Shown here piece after piece: positions 11,656 through 21,206 of a stretch of DNA of 57,963 bases (its first letter is position 1; the number at the start of each line of letters is the position of its first letter). Source of the DNA: Cylindrodendrum hubeiense (lineage: Eukaryota > Ascomycota > Sordariomycetes > Hypocreales > Nectriaceae). The notes under the pieces were generated by a model. That model saw nothing but the letters and a program-made list of their open reading frames with translations. It searched no databases and was not told the DNA's origin. The translations under genes were made by a program, and so were the position numbers. The stretch lies in NCBI GenBank assembly GCA_014621425.1, contig JAANBB010000251.1:1-57963 (forward strand), in the 5' to 3' direction.

Positions 11656-12160
11656 TGCTTTTGGGTTTACGTCGTTTGTTCCACTCGGGCGGCAGTATGC
11701 GAGTGCCAACCAGTTGGAGGCGTGGTGGTTACGGTGGAGAGGGAGGGACTAGGTTTGTTTCGGGCATGGCAGGGGCCGATCCAACGACGTCTCGGGTCTT
11801 AGGTGCGCGCGGCTATTAATCTATCTGGAAGCGCCATGAACGGTGAGAAGGAAGCGGGTAGAGTTTATGCTGATAACACGGCCGGCGGTGGCAGTAACCG
11901 GGTGCAGGGTGCGGTGCGGTGCGGTGCGGTAAAGGCCGCTCGAGGAATAAGCAGCGTCCCGAGGCAGAGAGGGTGGGAGATTTTCTTCCTTGTGTCACAT
12001 GTCGGTCGGGCTGCAAGGAGGGATGGAAGAGGGATGGAGGAGGGGACAAAGAAGAAAATTCTTTCTTGTTTGGGCGAGGCTGGTTTGTCGGTTTGTGGTC
12101 CATGGTCCTACCCTACGCAAGTGCATACGTAGGGGGTCTGCGCAAGCCTTTCTTGAGAGT

Positions 12161-12230
12161 GGAGGGCGGAGGGCGGAGAGCGCAGAGAGAGAGAGAGAGA
12201 GCGGAGAGCGTAGAGCGGAGAGCAGAGAGC
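12161..12230. repeat. Purine-rich GAGAGC/GA repeat tract
   Basis: A degenerate GGAGAGCG unit array with an embedded (GA)n microsatellite. Confidence 0.8.
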
Positions 12231-12695
12231 ACAAGGGAAGAAGGCGAGGCGAATATGCACCGCACGCAGCAGCAAGCAGCAAGCAGCATGGTTCAGGGGG
12301 AAAATCCACACTTTGCTCGACGGCGTCTCCTTCTCCATGGCCGTAGCGGTATCTCGACGTCTGTGTGTTTCGCACAACACCGTCCGTCGACAAGTTGCTT
12401 TTGCGTTGGTCCGTCGGTTCTAAGACCAGGGTGGCCCAATAAGAGCGAGTGCGTGCGAGCCAAGACGGGGAGCGAGTGTTTCGTTTTAGGTGTCTGCCCC
12501 GTTTCACGGCCAATCGCCTGGCATCGTATCATCCGTCCCATCCCATCCCATCTCCATCCCCGTTCTGCCTCAGGGCTCTTGCGCCTCTACACCCACATCT
12601 ACACCCACCTCTACACCAAGACCTCTAGCAGGGTGTCGGTCGGTCGGTGCTTTATCGACCGTCGGCTCTCCCGGCAGTGCCAACAGACGGAGGCG

Positions 12696-12726
12696 GAAGG
12701 GAAGGGAAGGGAAGGGAAGGGAAGGG
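12696..12726. repeat. Microsatellite (GAAGG)n
   Basis: About six uninterrupted copies of a 5-nt unit. Confidence 0.9.
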
Positions 12727-13708
12727 GTCCCCAGTCCTGCGACAGCCGAGCGACAACGTACGTTGCCGGCTTAGGGCCTCTCTGCGTGTGGAGGAGGGAC
12801 TCGTAATATCCCGTCTTCTTCTTGCCCTTTTTTGAGTTCTTTTCCTCGTCCGGCTCCCTTCTCCCAGGCCTCCGCGCGTCCCTTGCTGGAAGTATCCAGA
12901 CAAGTGGAGGGCCACATGTCGTGGACTTGCAGTGGGATGGAGCCCCTAGAGGGAGCCCCTAGATGGAGCCCCAACCGAGCCTTGGCTTGGGGGGAGCGAC
13001 TGCGCGTTCTGTCCGCGATCCACCCGTCCCAGCGCCAAGCTCAGTGGCCCCGGCGGGGCTTACAGGGCGGCTTACAGGGTGGCTGGCACGTTTTCCCAGC
13101 GGAGGGTTGCACTGACGGTTCTCGGCTGGGTGGGCGTCCCAGCGAGGGCCTGGAGGTTTCCACCACCATGTACAAGGCGCCAGTGACAGGCCCAGTGGAT
13201 GCGGCCGCAGCAAGCCAGCGCCTGGCATGCCTGGCATAGGCCCCAACCTCGCTGCGGCCATTGGCCACAGCGCATCCGGCGGCGCTACCAGCTCGGAACA
13301 GTGGGGCCGGCCCCCTGGAGCGATCGACCCCTGTTTAGATCTTTGCCCCTGGACGGTCCGACACGGGCGGCTGAAGGCGAGCGTCTCGTGTTCCTTAGCC
13401 ACCATCGATCCATCTCATCCCTACTATCCCTACTATCCCTACAATCCCTCCCATCCCCAGCTCCAACAAGTCTGAACCTGGTCTAAGCCAGGTCTGTGAA
13501 AAGCCGCCGCAACACCCACCCCCCCTTCTGGGGCCCAGCCTGCAAGGCAAAAGCCTAAACAATGGCAAACCAGCTCGCAGAGCAGGGGCCGGATCGGCGC
13601 CGTGATTCGCCCAGATCTGTCCGGCCCTAGGCTTCCAATCCAGGAACAGGGCCTCATCCGGGCTGGCGCTGAGTCGGTGGCTTGCAGCGCGAGGCTCAGG
13701 GGGGCGTC

Positions 13709-13729
13709 CAAACCAAACCAAACCAAACC
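13709..13729. repeat. Microsatellite (AAACC)n
   Basis: Four consecutive CAAAC-type units, intergenic. Confidence 0.85.
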
Positions 13730-14075
13730 GACAAAGAAACCATGCAGGCATCTCTGCGCTTCTTGGAGGGAGGACGGACGGACGACTTTTGACGCTCTTG
13801 ACTCGCGAGGTTGGGCTGTTGTCGCTGTTTGCAGACTCGCACGCACTCGCACGTTCACACACACGCCCATACCTCGCCCACCTCACCCACCTCGCCCACC
13901 TAGCGCGCCATGTGCCGGCGCGATATGCCATGGGCTGGCTGCGGCGGCTGAGTCTGGTTGGGCCGTACACGAGGCTTGCGGATATGCCAGGGGCTGCCGC
14001 GTTCACTCGCCCAAAGCACGTCGTCCGAGGCGTCTGAGCCAGTCGTCAGCCCGAGACTGGCTGTCTCTGAATCCG

Positions 14076-14082
14076 TATATAG
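14076..14082 (+). promoter_or_regulatory. Possible TATA box of the GH16 gene
   Basis: A TATATAG element lies about 565 bases before the glucanase start codon and is followed by a long CT/CA-rich leader. A long leader makes this TATA position plausible, but the transcription start is not known. Confidence 0.35.
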
Positions 14083-14643
14083 TTGGGCCACATTCCCCCG
14101 GAAGGCTGTTGTTTCTCCTTTCCCTCCTCAGCGTCTGGTACAGCATCGTCTTTCACCCTCTCTTCACATCCTCCTCACCCGATCCGTCACCTCGCCGTTC
14201 AATCATTCCGGCAGCTGGCACGCCGCATTGTTTCGTTGCACACTATCTCTATTGACTAGAGACCCCATCCACTGGCCCCATACCCAACATCAACAGACTC
14301 ATTGTTCATTGTGCATTGTTCCCAAAACGGCCACTCATTCATTCATTCGTCTTGCTAGTCAAGCCCAACCCCAGCCCCAGCCCTTCATACAACAACCCCA
14401 TTGTTGTATACCAGCATTCCTTTTCAAGGCGACGCCTCGTGGTACATCCATACCATCACATCCACTCATTGACGACATAACGACTCAGACCACCTGATAC
14501 CTGCTCTACTTGAAAACCTCTTCAAGCACTTTTCGTTGCAAAACCCGGTGACTGGCTTCACTTGTCTCGCAGCGACTCACACAGTCTTTTTGTTCTTCCA
14601 AAACAACTCCAAACCAAGAATTCTCACATTCAAATCTGCAATC

Positions 14644-15660
14644 ATGTACACCTCAACTCTCGCCCTCAGCCTCACGGCCCTCCTCAGCGGAACCGCCCAG
14701 GCCTCTTACTACGCCCTCAACACCACCTACGATGCCACCAACTTCTTCACCTCGTTCGACTTCTTCAACGAGGAGGACCCGACCCACGGCTTCGTTGAGT
14801 ATGTCGACTCCGAGACCGCCAACGGCGAAGGCCTCGCCGGCTACAAGGACGGCGCCATCTACATGGGTGTCGACACCACCACCGTCAACCCTGCCAACGG
14901 CCGCAAGTCGGTCCGCGTCACCTCTCAGGCCACTTTCAACCACGGTCTCCTCATCGCCGACATTGCTCACATGCCTGGTAGCATTTGCGGAGTCTGGCCT
15001 GCCATGTGGCTGTTCGGGCCCAACTGGCCTGCCTCTGGAGAGATTGATATCATCGAGGGTGTCAACACCCAGACCGTGGACTCAATCACCCTTCACACCG
15101 GCTCCGGCTGCAGCATCACCAACGATGGCACCTGCGACAGCACCACCCTGAACGATGCCAACTGCAACGCCGGCGACGCTGGCACCGGCTGCGGCCAGAG
15201 CACCTCGGACAACCAGAACTACGGCGATGGCTTCAACGACAACGGCGGCGGCGTCTACGCCATGGAGTGGACCTCGGACCACATCTCCGTCTGGTTCTTC
15301 CCCCGCGGCCAAATCCCCCTCAACGTCAAGAGCGACTACCCCTCTCCCTCCACCTGGGGCCTGCCCGCCGCCCGCTTCAACGGCGGCTCTGGCTGTGACA
15401 TTGACACCCACTTCAAGGACCACAACCTCATCTTCGACACCACCTTCTGCGGAGACTGGGCCGGCTCCACCGATGTCTGGAACGCCAACGCCGAGTGCTC
15501 TGCTCTCTCCTCCACCTGCAACGACTACGTCGGCGCCAACCCCGCTGCCTTCACTGAGGCCTACTGGCTCATCAACTCCATCAAGACCTTTGACGAGACG
15601 GCCTCCAACTACACCATGAAGCGCGCCGTGCCCCACAAGCCCATGGCCTACCTGGGTTAA
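14644..15660 (+). CDS. Secreted GH16 endo-1,3(4)-beta-glucanase
   Basis: An intronless gene of 338 residues. I chose the ATG at 14644 because it opens directly with a signal peptide (MYTSTLALSLTALLSGTAQA, cleavage likely near residue 20); the upstream in-frame codons are leader. The mature protein starts YYALNTTYDATNFFTSFDFF and then has DPTHGFVEYVD, as in fungal Lam16A-like GH16 enzymes. The catalytic motif is GEIDIIEG, giving the ExDxxE arrangement E133 (nucleophile), D135 and E138 (acid/base). Eight or more cysteines and several N-glycosylation sequons fit a secreted enzyme. There is no GPI signal or carbohydrate-binding module. The family hydrolyses beta-1,3 and mixed beta-1,3/1,4-glucans, so nutrient release or remodelling of fungal wall glucan is likely. 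Codon usage is strongly C-ending, which suggests high expression. Confidence 0.95.
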   Translation: MYTSTLALSLTALLSGTAQASYYALNTTYDATNFFTSFDFFNEEDPTHGFVEYVDSETANGEGLAGYKDGAIYMGVDTTTVNPANGRKSVRVTSQATFNHGLLIADIAHMPGSICGVWPAMWLFGPNWPASGEIDIIEGVNTQTVDSITLHTGSGCSITNDGTCDSTTLNDANCNAGDAGTGCGQSTSDNQNYGDGFNDNGGGVYAMEWTSDHISVWFFPRGQIPLNVKSDYPSPSTWGLPAARFNGGSGCDIDTHFKDHNLIFDTTFCGDWAGSTDVWNANAECSALSSTCNDYVGANPAAFTEAYWLINSIKTFDETASNYTMKRAVPHKPMAYLG

Positions 15661-16280
15661 GGTGCTTGCATCCAAAGCAGCTGCGAGGTGGATCTCATGA
15701 GAGATGATGGAAAACAAAGGAAGGATGGATGGATGGATGTGATGGTGTCGGTTCAGGGATACCCGGATCTGGATGCAGTGGTTGAAGGAAGATTCAACCA
15801 GGGGCATCCAAGGCGTTTTATGTGGTTGATTCTCGACATTTTGGACAGTACAAAAACAGGACATACGTCAAAGTCTTTACATTCGTTGTATATAGATCTA
15901 GCTTTGCGTCCGTGGGCAACCATCTCGAGGTATGCACCATGAGGAATGAAAGCATCAAATATGAAGAGCATTTTCACTCTCAAGTCCTCAGGTCCTCAAG
16001 TCTGCAAGCAGCTGAAATTTCCAGAGTCCGGCGTAGTTGTAGCGATGGTAGTAGTTATGGATAATGGTAATTGGCATGACGATTGTCGTGGTGGTTGGTG
16101 TGTTGGTTGGCTGGCGAGTCCACTTACACGGTTGAGCTCCCATGTACCCACTTTATTCCTCAATCCGGTTGGAGGCCGTCGTGCCCCCCCACTACACGGT
16201 AACTAGCGCGCACAAGAACCACCAGCAGACGACAAACTTCTTCACGCGATAATTGTCTCAAGGGCATCAACAAATTCCAT
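15661..16280. other. Intergenic, between GH16 gene and tRNA
   Basis: Contains the glucanase 3' UTR (with a short GGAT repeat near 15720) and the upstream flank of the tRNA gene. I see no gene here. Confidence 0.5.
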
Positions 16281-16352
16281 GGTTTCGTGGTCTAACGGTT
16301 ATGACTGCGGATTCTGATTCCGCCAGCGAGGGTTCGACTCCCTCCGAGACCT
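16281..16352 (+). tRNA. tRNA-Gln (anticodon CTG)
   Basis: A complete cloverleaf of 72 nt can be drawn. The acceptor arms GGTTTCG and CGAGACC pair (one G-T wobble) with a T discriminator. The D-arm contains TGGTCTAACGGTTA (A box). The anticodon stem GCGGA/TCCGC encloses loop TTCTGAT with anticodon CTG. The T-arm is GAGGG/CCCTC around TTCGACT (B box). There is no intron. A T-run just after the gene (16355-16359) is a suitable RNA polymerase III terminator. Confidence 0.97.
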
Positions 16353-16793
16353 GTCTTTTTGCCCCTGTGGTCCATTTTCGCGGCATCAGTCTTTTGCCGA
16401 TATAGAGAGAGTACTTTGCAAGGTGTGATGCTAATGTTCCTTTTTGCGGCCGTCTCTCCTTTGTCAGCTGAGCCCGGTGGTAACGGGTTGGTTGAATCCC
16501 GCGTGTGGCTGCGTACACTAGCTTGACACGGCAAATTGGCCCGGTCAATCGGATCTCGGGGCCCTCAGTGAAGCACCTCGTCCTGAATTCCTCAACAAGT
16601 CGGAAACACATAACTGGCCATGTTCTTCATCCCAACTACGCCGATGAGCGCCGATGAGCGCCGATAAACGCCGGCTCACTCCCAAACCCGGCAGGTTATA
16701 TAATAACGCCGGTCTCCCGGGGCTGTGGGGCCCAACAACGCCCGCGGCTCAACGCAGCTGCGATGAGCCGGGGCCGTTATGCCAATCTAACAT

Positions 16794-16822
16794 GCCGCCC
16801 CTGCGAAACCCGAAGGGGCGGC
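16794..16822. promoter_or_regulatory. GC-rich inverted repeat, possible regulatory site
   Basis: The arms GCCGCCCCT and AGGGGCGGC are perfect complements around an 11-nt loop, about 260 bases before the MAPEG start. It could bind a GC-box type zinc-finger factor. No specific factor is claimed. Confidence 0.4.
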
Positions 16823-16992
16823 CCAGGTCGGTGCAATTATCTAATTGACGACAACGCATACACGTGGGGGAAGCTGTTGGGGCTGAAGAGGCTGAAGAGG
16901 CTGGAATGACTCAAGTGGCTTTATCATAAATGTCTAGGCATGCGCTCAACTTGACACATCAAAATCTGCAACTCTCTATCTATCTATCTTTC

Positions 16993-16993
<1 letters not shown>

Positions 16994-17028
<35 letters not shown>
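16994..17028. repeat. Compound microsatellite (CT)n(AC)n
   Basis: About eight CT and nine AC units, placed some 50 bases before the MAPEG start codon and so within its probable leader. Confidence 0.9.
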
Positions 17029-17077
17029 TTCGTCCAGTTCCATCAAAGAACATTTCTAAACACTCAATTCGCCCACA

Positions 17078-17679
17078 ATGGACTCCTTCCTTGGCCTCGA
17101 CCTCTCTCGAAACTACTCCTATTTCACGGTATGTTCTGAATTGCATCAATCTGAGGTCCCGATTTGAGGTCCCGATTGGATATCCGCTCAATCACAATGT
17201 CAGGTTCCTGTTGCCTTCTTCAGTGCAGCATTCCCGCATGCCTACTCGGTTTCCTTGTCACGGGTACACTTCGATAATGCCAACCCTCGCAATCACCAAG
17301 AGACGATTGCCAAATCCGAGACCCTCGACAAGGTGGTCAGTTGTCAATCTATTCCTCTCTGTTTTTTTCTTTGCTAACGGCCGCCTCCCTTCAACAGACG
17401 CAGCAGTGCATGCTCCGTGCCAAAGCCGCCTCGGCCAACGGCTTTGAGACTCTGGGCTTCTATGCTGCCGCTGTCGTCGCCGCCAACGTCGCCGGCGTTG
17501 ATGCTCCCACCCTCAACGTCCTGACACTGGGGTACATTATCAGTCGCATCTTCTACAACTTCACCTACATTTGGCTGCAGAAGAACCGAAACCTGGCTAG
17601 ACTGCGTAGCCTGTCCTGGGTTGCCGGTATTGCGCTCGTCGTGACCCTCTGGATTAAGGCTGGAAACAAGGCACTGTAG
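17078..17679 (+). CDS. MAPEG-family membrane protein
   Basis: Three exons (17078-17128, 17204-17332, 17398-17679) join in phase 0 to give 153 residues. Both introns (75 and 65 nt) have GT...AG ends, and the second has a GCTAAC branch site. The protein begins MDSFLGLDLSRNYSYFT and has an N-terminal hydrophobic segment. The MAPEG-typical core is RAKAASANGFETLGFYAAAVVAANVAG (about residues 67-93), followed by LTLGYIISRIFYNFTYIWLQ and a last hydrophobic helix, WVAGIALVVTLWIKAG. Four membrane segments and this length fit the family (microsomal glutathione transferase and eicosanoid-enzyme fold, in ER or outer mitochondrial membrane). The substrate cannot be told from sequence; fungal members are mostly uncharacterised. 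Confidence 0.9.
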
Positions 17680-18313
17680 AACTAACCGAGGGTCTTATCA
17701 CGTTGTGTTTGCAAACCCAAATAATTGCTAGAAAAACGACCGGGTCAGCGGCATCAATAAATAGATGGATATTCATTTCTGGCTAATTTGATCGTATGTG
17801 ACACCACACAGCGAGATACCTCTCCAGAGGCAAGCCGCCGCCTCGAGAAAGTTGGCCGTGAAACATAAACTTCGTGTCGCCAGGGTGCTACCGCTGACGC
17901 TGCTCGCCTGCTGGCACTAATGAGCCTCACAAATATACGGCCAGCTTACAAAACCACTCGCTTAATTGTACTCCTTCCTCGATGTTTGCGTTCCTTCTAC
18001 TAAACACGGGACCAGCTCTAACGAAAGTGAGCGTGATCTCTTAATATGTGTCACAGCTCTTCCTTCGTAATATTATAAATGATGATTTAGCCAGCCTTCT
18101 CACACCAGTCTTAAAAACATTGATTCACATTGCATCATTCAATATCCTGCCAGGTAAGTTGCTCAACTTGCTGATTCATTTTCACGATCAGAATGACTAA
18201 CACCGATACAAGCCCCAAGTTAGTCGTCAAGGCATCACAGCATCGCCCTTTCCAGCAATTTCGTGTTCTTCAAAGTACAGCAGTAAAAGCAAACTCTTAA
18301 ACAACTCGCCGCG
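17680..18313. other. AT-richer intergenic region
   Basis: Visibly lower in G+C than the flanking genes. It contains the MAPEG 3' UTR and the promoter of the small secreted protein gene. I see no further gene. Confidence 0.5.
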
Positions 18314-18613
18314 ATGCTCTCGTTATACTTCCTTACCGTTCTCGTCGCCTCCGCTAGTGCCATAGCACTTACCCATAACAAGCACACCATCACCGCTCCA
18401 CCGGCGAGAGAGACCACCAGCTCGTCAAGCGTCACCGCTCCTACCCATTCCATCAACTGCGATTACAAATACTGCGAAAGCGGCATATCTTGGTGCTTCT
18501 ACTTTATCCCATTCACCACTATCGATATCAGCCTCGGACCGTTGCCAGGTGAGACGAGGACATCACTAGGGCCGTGTGGGACTGAGGCGGTAAAATTGGT
18601 GCTCACATACTGA
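18314..18613 (+). CDS. Small secreted cysteine-containing protein
   Basis: An open frame of 99 codons. The N-terminus MLSLYFLTVLVASASAIA is a clear signal peptide, with cleavage expected near residue 16-18. The mature part has a Thr/Ser-rich stretch and then a block with four cysteines (49, 54, 61, 88): NCDYKYCESGISWCFYF...SLGPLPGETRTSLGPCG. An even number of cysteines and this size are typical of fungal small secreted proteins, some of which act at the host or environment interface. No toxin or named effector family is recognised. A GTGAGA at the Pro-Gly codons could be an intron donor, but reading through keeps the fourth cysteine, so I prefer the intronless model. It sits alone in an AT-rich stretch. 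Confidence 0.6.
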   Translation: MLSLYFLTVLVASASAIALTHNKHTITAPPARETTSSSSVTAPTHSINCDYKYCESGISWCFYFIPFTTIDISLGPLPGETRTSLGPCGTEAVKLVLTY

Positions 18614-19196
18614 CTTTTTTGCTTGGGGCTTTTGAAAGCAACGTGAGGTGCATGGAGTTGAGTCGTCTCAGTTCCATCGGGAGGACGGGTAAGAGTTATG
18701 ATGAGATAAACCCCACAACGTCTCTGCTGTTATATCTTTGGTTGGATGATGCATACGGCGGCTTTACTTATTGTTGGAGCAAACAACAATATCTGTATCA
18801 AACAATTCCAATCAGGTCACCGAGATAACTCCTTGACCTGAACTGGAAGATTGAATGCAACTCTGGACCGATTACTAATTATGGATTCTTCTCTCCCCTC
18901 GCAGGTGAAGTCAGAAGCGAGAATAGAAGTACATAAAAAGAAGAGTGTTTTATCTACTATGCACATAGCATTAGTGTTGTTCACTTGCTCGTACGTTGAA
19001 CGCTGTAATTAGTGATGTGTCTTGGACTTCTATGTCTCTGTCCAAATTGTATTTCCGGTGATGCAAATTCCCAGTCTTGTATACGTAACAGCGAACGGCT
19101 GTGGTCCTTCGGTCAAATGGCCTGATTGCTTCTCAAAATCCTATGCTAAAATAAAAGCCCATATTCCTATACCAAGCGCCAGTTATTCATGCAAAA
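18614..19196. other. AT-richer intergenic region
   Basis: Spacer between the small secreted protein gene and the 3' end of the transporter gene, probably holding both 3' UTRs. I see nothing else. Confidence 0.5.
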
Positions 19197-21206
19197 TCAG
19201 TGCATCTCTGCGCCACTAAAGCTCTTGTTTCTCGTCAACGTTGCCCGCCCCTGGCTTGCCCTTGAAAGACGTTCATAGCTAGACTTCCGACTCCACGAAG
19301 ATGTAGGTCGTTCTGCGCCTTCTCCGCTCGCCTGGCCCTGTTCTGCTTCGATCATGGCATCGGCAGGCATTGATGGGTCGTCCTTGATCTTTGCCACGAA
19401 GAAGGAGGACACCAGGACACATGCACCGCCAAGAGCGAGCACTACCGCAATACTGTGGTCGCCTGGCGTGCCCCGAGGCTTCTGCCAGACCTTGAAGATG
19501 ATACTGGAGCCCACCGTCGCGATGATTTGGGGAGCTGCGATAGCCATATTGTGAATTCCGAGAATTACTCCAGCCTGGTCGATCTCCTCCTCTTCTTCTT
19601 CCGAGCCTCCATTCTCGTCCGAAGGGGTCCCTAGGGCCGATGAAGAAGCCCCAGCGTCACTTGAGTCGGTATTTAATCGTCGAAGCTTCTGCGCCCGAAC
19701 AAGAGCATCTCGCTTGCTGATCTCAGCACTGATAATCGCCCACGGTGCCCAGAGAGTCATGGCCCATGTGATGCCGACGAGCCCGATCAAGGCAGTCGCT
19801 GCCTTGACGGTTCGCACGAGGACGGTACAAGCCATGGCTCCAGCAAAGAGAACTAGCGATCCAAACCATGCGCGCTTGAGTGTGAACCCAGGAATCCTCA
19901 AGCGATCCAACCATGAATGCTGGTCATCATCATCAAACTCCCCGGCGGCGTCCAGCCCTCCTGGTACCGCACTCATGTCGGGTTGCATATCATAGGTCGG
20001 TGCTATGAAAAAGGGGAGAAAGACATTGGTGAGCAGGCTCACAATCGAGTTCATGAGGAGAGCGAAGGTGCCGATGCGCGTTGCCTGCTCATAGAGCTTG
20101 TCGAGTTCAGCCGGGGTCATGTGAGGATTATCCTGGAGATACGGCTCGACATAGATCTCTCCGATGTACGAAGATGTGTAGAAGAGCAGGGGGAAGAACC
20201 CAATCCAGGCAAAGAACTGGACCTCGCACACCCGCTTGATCTGGGGTGGCAGGCGCTTGATGGACGTGAAGATGGTGAAGAAGAAGGATATGGGGTTCGG
20301 TCTATTCTTTTGAGCGGGTCCATCCAGTCGAGGATCTCGCTCGTGGATGACAGAAGTGCTCACGAAGATGGTGAGAGCAAGGGCGATACTCGCGATGGCG
20401 CAAAGGACCTGGAATTGGGTCCTCCCAAGAAACCATAGATGTTTCGGGAGGTCAGTATATCCAGCAATGTATCCCACGATATTACCAAAGCCTGTGATCC
20501 GGCTAGCCATCGCATTCGCAGCCTCTTGCTGGTGGGCAGGCGCACAGTCAACGATGAAAGCGCGAATAGCCGCCTGGACAGTGTTGATGGCAAAATCCAG
20601 CACGTAAATGCCGATAACGGCAACGACGATAGTAGTAGTCTTGACGCCCTCTGACTCAGGGTGCGCGCCAAATAATCCAAGGAGGTTCGTGACTATTTCC
20701 TTTGTCCAGGCCAGGAATAAGAGAGAAACGATGGTGGCGAGAGCGCCGCCTGCCATGAAGGGCTTCCGCTTACCCCAAGGCAGACGACAATTATCACTGA
20801 GCATGCCGATGTAGGGCTGAACGAGAGTTCCTGTCAGAGGACCTGCGATCCATACCAGAGCCATCAGGGACTTGCTGAGGCCAAGAGACAGTAAATACGG
20901 CGAGCCATTGGATAATTCGACGGACCAGGCGATCTGCAGGCCACCAATGCTAATGGTCAGCAAGATGAGGTACCACACGCTCTTGGTATTCTGAGAGTCA
21001 TCTGCATCGCCGAGCCATGTGTTTCCGTCCGTGGAGCCATTGTGCTCTTCGCCGCTGTTGCTGAGGAGAGGGGATCGCTCGCTGAATCCCTCGGTGGGCG
21101 GGTCGAGGGGGTCGTGAGAGAGACTACCACTGTCGCCCCGGTGGCGCGTCGAAGACGAGCGCTGAGCAGCTTCGCGAGCGCCCGCGGCGGGTTCGGAGGA
21201 CGTCAT
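19197..21206 (-). CDS. Sucrose-transporter-like MFS/GPH sugar:proton symporter
   Basis: An intronless gene of 669 residues, starting MTSSEPAAGAREA. About 75 hydrophilic N-terminal residues are followed by some 12 membrane segments in two halves, with a long cytoplasmic loop in the second half. The GPH/sucrose-transporter hallmarks are visible: GGLQIAWSVELSNGSPYLLSLGLSKSLMALVWIAGPLTGTLVQPYIGMLSDNC in the first helices, and the loop signature LPWGKRKPFM after helix 3. This resembles plant SUT proteins and fission-yeast Sut1, which import sucrose or maltose with protons. An acidic loop (GSEEEEEEIDQAG) precedes the last helices. The N-terminal tail contains ERSPLL, a dileucine sorting motif of the [DE]xxxLL type. 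Vacuolar rather than plasma-membrane placement is therefore possible. Substrate specificity is not assignable by eye. Confidence 0.9.
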   Translation of the reverse strand: MTSSEPAAGAREAAQRSSSTRHRGDSGSLSHDPLDPPTEGFSERSPLLSNSGEEHNGSTDGNTWLGDADDSQNTKSVWYLILLTISIGGLQIAWSVELSNGSPYLLSLGLSKSLMALVWIAGPLTGTLVQPYIGMLSDNCRLPWGKRKPFMAGGALATIVSLLFLAWTKEIVTNLLGLFGAHPESEGVKTTTIVVAVIGIYVLDFAINTVQAAIRAFIVDCAPAHQQEAANAMASRITGFGNIVGYIAGYTDLPKHLWFLGRTQFQVLCAIASIALALTIFVSTSVIHERDPRLDGPAQKNRPNPISFFFTIFTSIKRLPPQIKRVCEVQFFAWIGFFPLLFYTSSYIGEIYVEPYLQDNPHMTPAELDKLYEQATRIGTFALLMNSIVSLLTNVFLPFFIAPTYDMQPDMSAVPGGLDAAGEFDDDDQHSWLDRLRIPGFTLKRAWFGSLVLFAGAMACTVLVRTVKAATALIGLVGITWAMTLWAPWAIISAEISKRDALVRAQKLRRLNTDSSDAGASSSALGTPSDENGGSEEEEEEIDQAGVILGIHNMAIAAPQIIATVGSSIIFKVWQKPRGTPGDHSIAVVLALGGACVLVSSFFVAKIKDDPSMPADAMIEAEQGQASGEGAERPTSSWSRKSSYERLSRASQGRATLTRNKSFSGAEMH

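Larger units (their letters stand above)
9982..14643. other. Long intergenic region, simple repeats, no supported gene
   Basis: About 4.7 kb lie between the mannosyltransferase and the GH16 gene. The region holds a TACCTA cluster (11579-11655), purine-rich tracts (12161-12230), a GAAGG repeat (12696-12726), imperfect repeats near 11150-11180 and 12935-12975, and CAAAC repeats (13709-13729). Open frames of 200-300 codons exist, but their composition (Arg/Pro/Ser/Gly-rich, overlapping in all frames) is that of GC-rich noncoding DNA. Confidence 0.5.
16353..17077. other. Intergenic with GC hairpin and CT/CA microsatellite
   Basis: No gene is supported. The features seen are the Pol III T-run, a direct repeat of CGCCGATGAG units at about 16641-16670, a TTATATAATAA AT element near 16696-16706, a 9-bp GC hairpin (16794-16822) and a microsatellite just before the MAPEG gene. 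Confidence 0.5.

Noticed and set aside
11919..12806. Plus-strand open frame of 295 codons
   Set aside because: Consists largely of translated purine repeats; no protein-like segments.
13395..14006. Minus-strand open frame of 203 codons
   Set aside because: Trp/Arg/Gly-rich product from GC-rich simple sequence (MARWVRWARYG type runs); no conserved character.
15082..15864. Minus-strand open frame of 260 codons opposite the GH16 gene
   Set aside because: Shadow of the C-ending codon bias of the glucanase; Val/Gly/Ala monotony.
16267..16611. Minus-strand frame of 114 codons over the tRNA
   Set aside because: Part of it is the antisense of tRNA-Gln; no coding evidence.
18602..18828. Downstream frame as a second exon of the small secreted protein
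   Set aside because: Using the GTGAGA donor would delete the fourth cysteine and no good acceptor or homologous continuation is visible.
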